From: Bradyrhizobium sp. CB1015
GTDB taxonomy: Bacteria > Pseudomonadota > Alphaproteobacteria > Rhizobiales > Xanthobacteraceae
Assembly: GCF_025200925.1 (NCBI RefSeq)
Contig: NZ_CP104174.1
Coordinates: 6,014,001-6,078,000 of the forward strand
Length of the DNA stretch: 64,000 nt
Direction: 5' to 3'
The translations under genes were made by a program, and so were the position numbers. This document shows positions 63,869 to 64,000 of the stretch, one piece after another (within the stretch, counting starts at the first letter, position 1; the number at the start of each line of letters is the position of its first letter). The notes below the pieces were generated by a model that had not been told where the DNA came from, searched no databases, and was given only the letters and a program-made list of their open reading frames with translations.

Positions 63869-64000
63869 GTGACATCCGGAAAACACAACGACAGCGCCGG
63901 CGCCCTGATATCGCAAAAGAGATGAAACAACCTTGAGTTGCTTCGACCAGCAAAAATCAGCGAACCCGGATCTGCGCCAAGAAAGTGACCAGGAGTCAGT

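Overview
The window reads as a chromosomal segment of an alphaproteobacterium of the Bradyrhizobium type (Nitrobacteraceae). The evidence is high GC with strongly GC-biased third positions, several families of intergenic palindromes typical of that genus, FixK-like and EcfG-like promoter motifs, and the gene set itself (Liv transporter, form-II-like cox genes, pca genes, egtBD). There is no rRNA or tRNA gene that I can see, no CRISPR array, no transposase and no phage module. It looks like core or stable accessory chromosome rather than an island.

Layout. 1-2.4 kb: the start of an RND-type periplasmic adaptor gene overlapped by its TetR repressor, then an ArsR/START-domain pair and a GFA-type zinc protein; both repressors have clear palindromic operators. 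2.4-4.7 kb: an alcohol dehydrogenase under a FixK/FNR-type box, a DUF2000 protein and an exported DUF4189 protein. 4.8-11.7 kb (minus strand): a cox-type molybdenum hydroxylase cluster (coxG, coxS, coxM, coxD, coxE, two XdhC-type genes and a MoeA-MobA-type fusion) that lacks the catalytic large subunit coxL. 11.9-14.6 kb: pcaB-pcaD-pcaC of the protocatechuate branch of the beta-ketoadipate pathway. 15.9-21 kb: a complete branched-chain amino acid type ABC transporter (livHMGF, livK) ending in a strong terminator. 21-24.5 kb: a frameshifted receiver protein divergent from a large MASE-PAS-PAS-HisKA-HATPase-REC hybrid kinase.

24.5-28.8 kb: a P1 self-processing peptidase, a KTSC protein, an EF-hand protein, rpe and several small proteins. 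28.8-33.2 kb (minus strand): five genes in one direction, an ExbB/TolQ-like channel, an ExbD-like single-pass protein, a membrane protein, a calcineurin-type phosphoesterase and a Ser/Thr kinase fused to a universal stress domain. I regard this as the best candidate for an undescribed system. 33.5-42 kb: a small stress-type gene, nested intergenic repeats, a TetR regulator, purB, an M20 amidohydrolase, an exported caspase-like protein and an acyl-CoA synthetase. 42.2-47.2 kb: an exported SecD-P1-like protein without the transporter domain, a three-TM cyclic-nucleotide-binding protein of Popeye-like layout, murI, an HpcH/HpaI aldolase and an E2-type acyltransferase domain protein.

47.3-52.8 kb: rpsD with a recognisable promoter, structured leader and terminator; a threonine aldolase; and a minus-strand run grxD, macrodomain hydrolase and two tandem class-C-type serine hydrolases. 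53-57.8 kb: egtB-egtD (ergothioneine) behind a perfect EcfG-type promoter, LtrA-like protein, BolA, DUF427 and DUF1328 proteins. 57.8-64 kb: an acyltransferase-3 membrane protein, purL, a thioesterase with a TTG start, an EamA transporter and a PLDc_N/TPR protein. Stress and redox functions (egtBD, CGFS glutaredoxin, BolA, macrodomain, DUF1328, Usp-kinase) recur through the second half, and three candidate EcfG promoters suggest part of it belongs to the general stress response.
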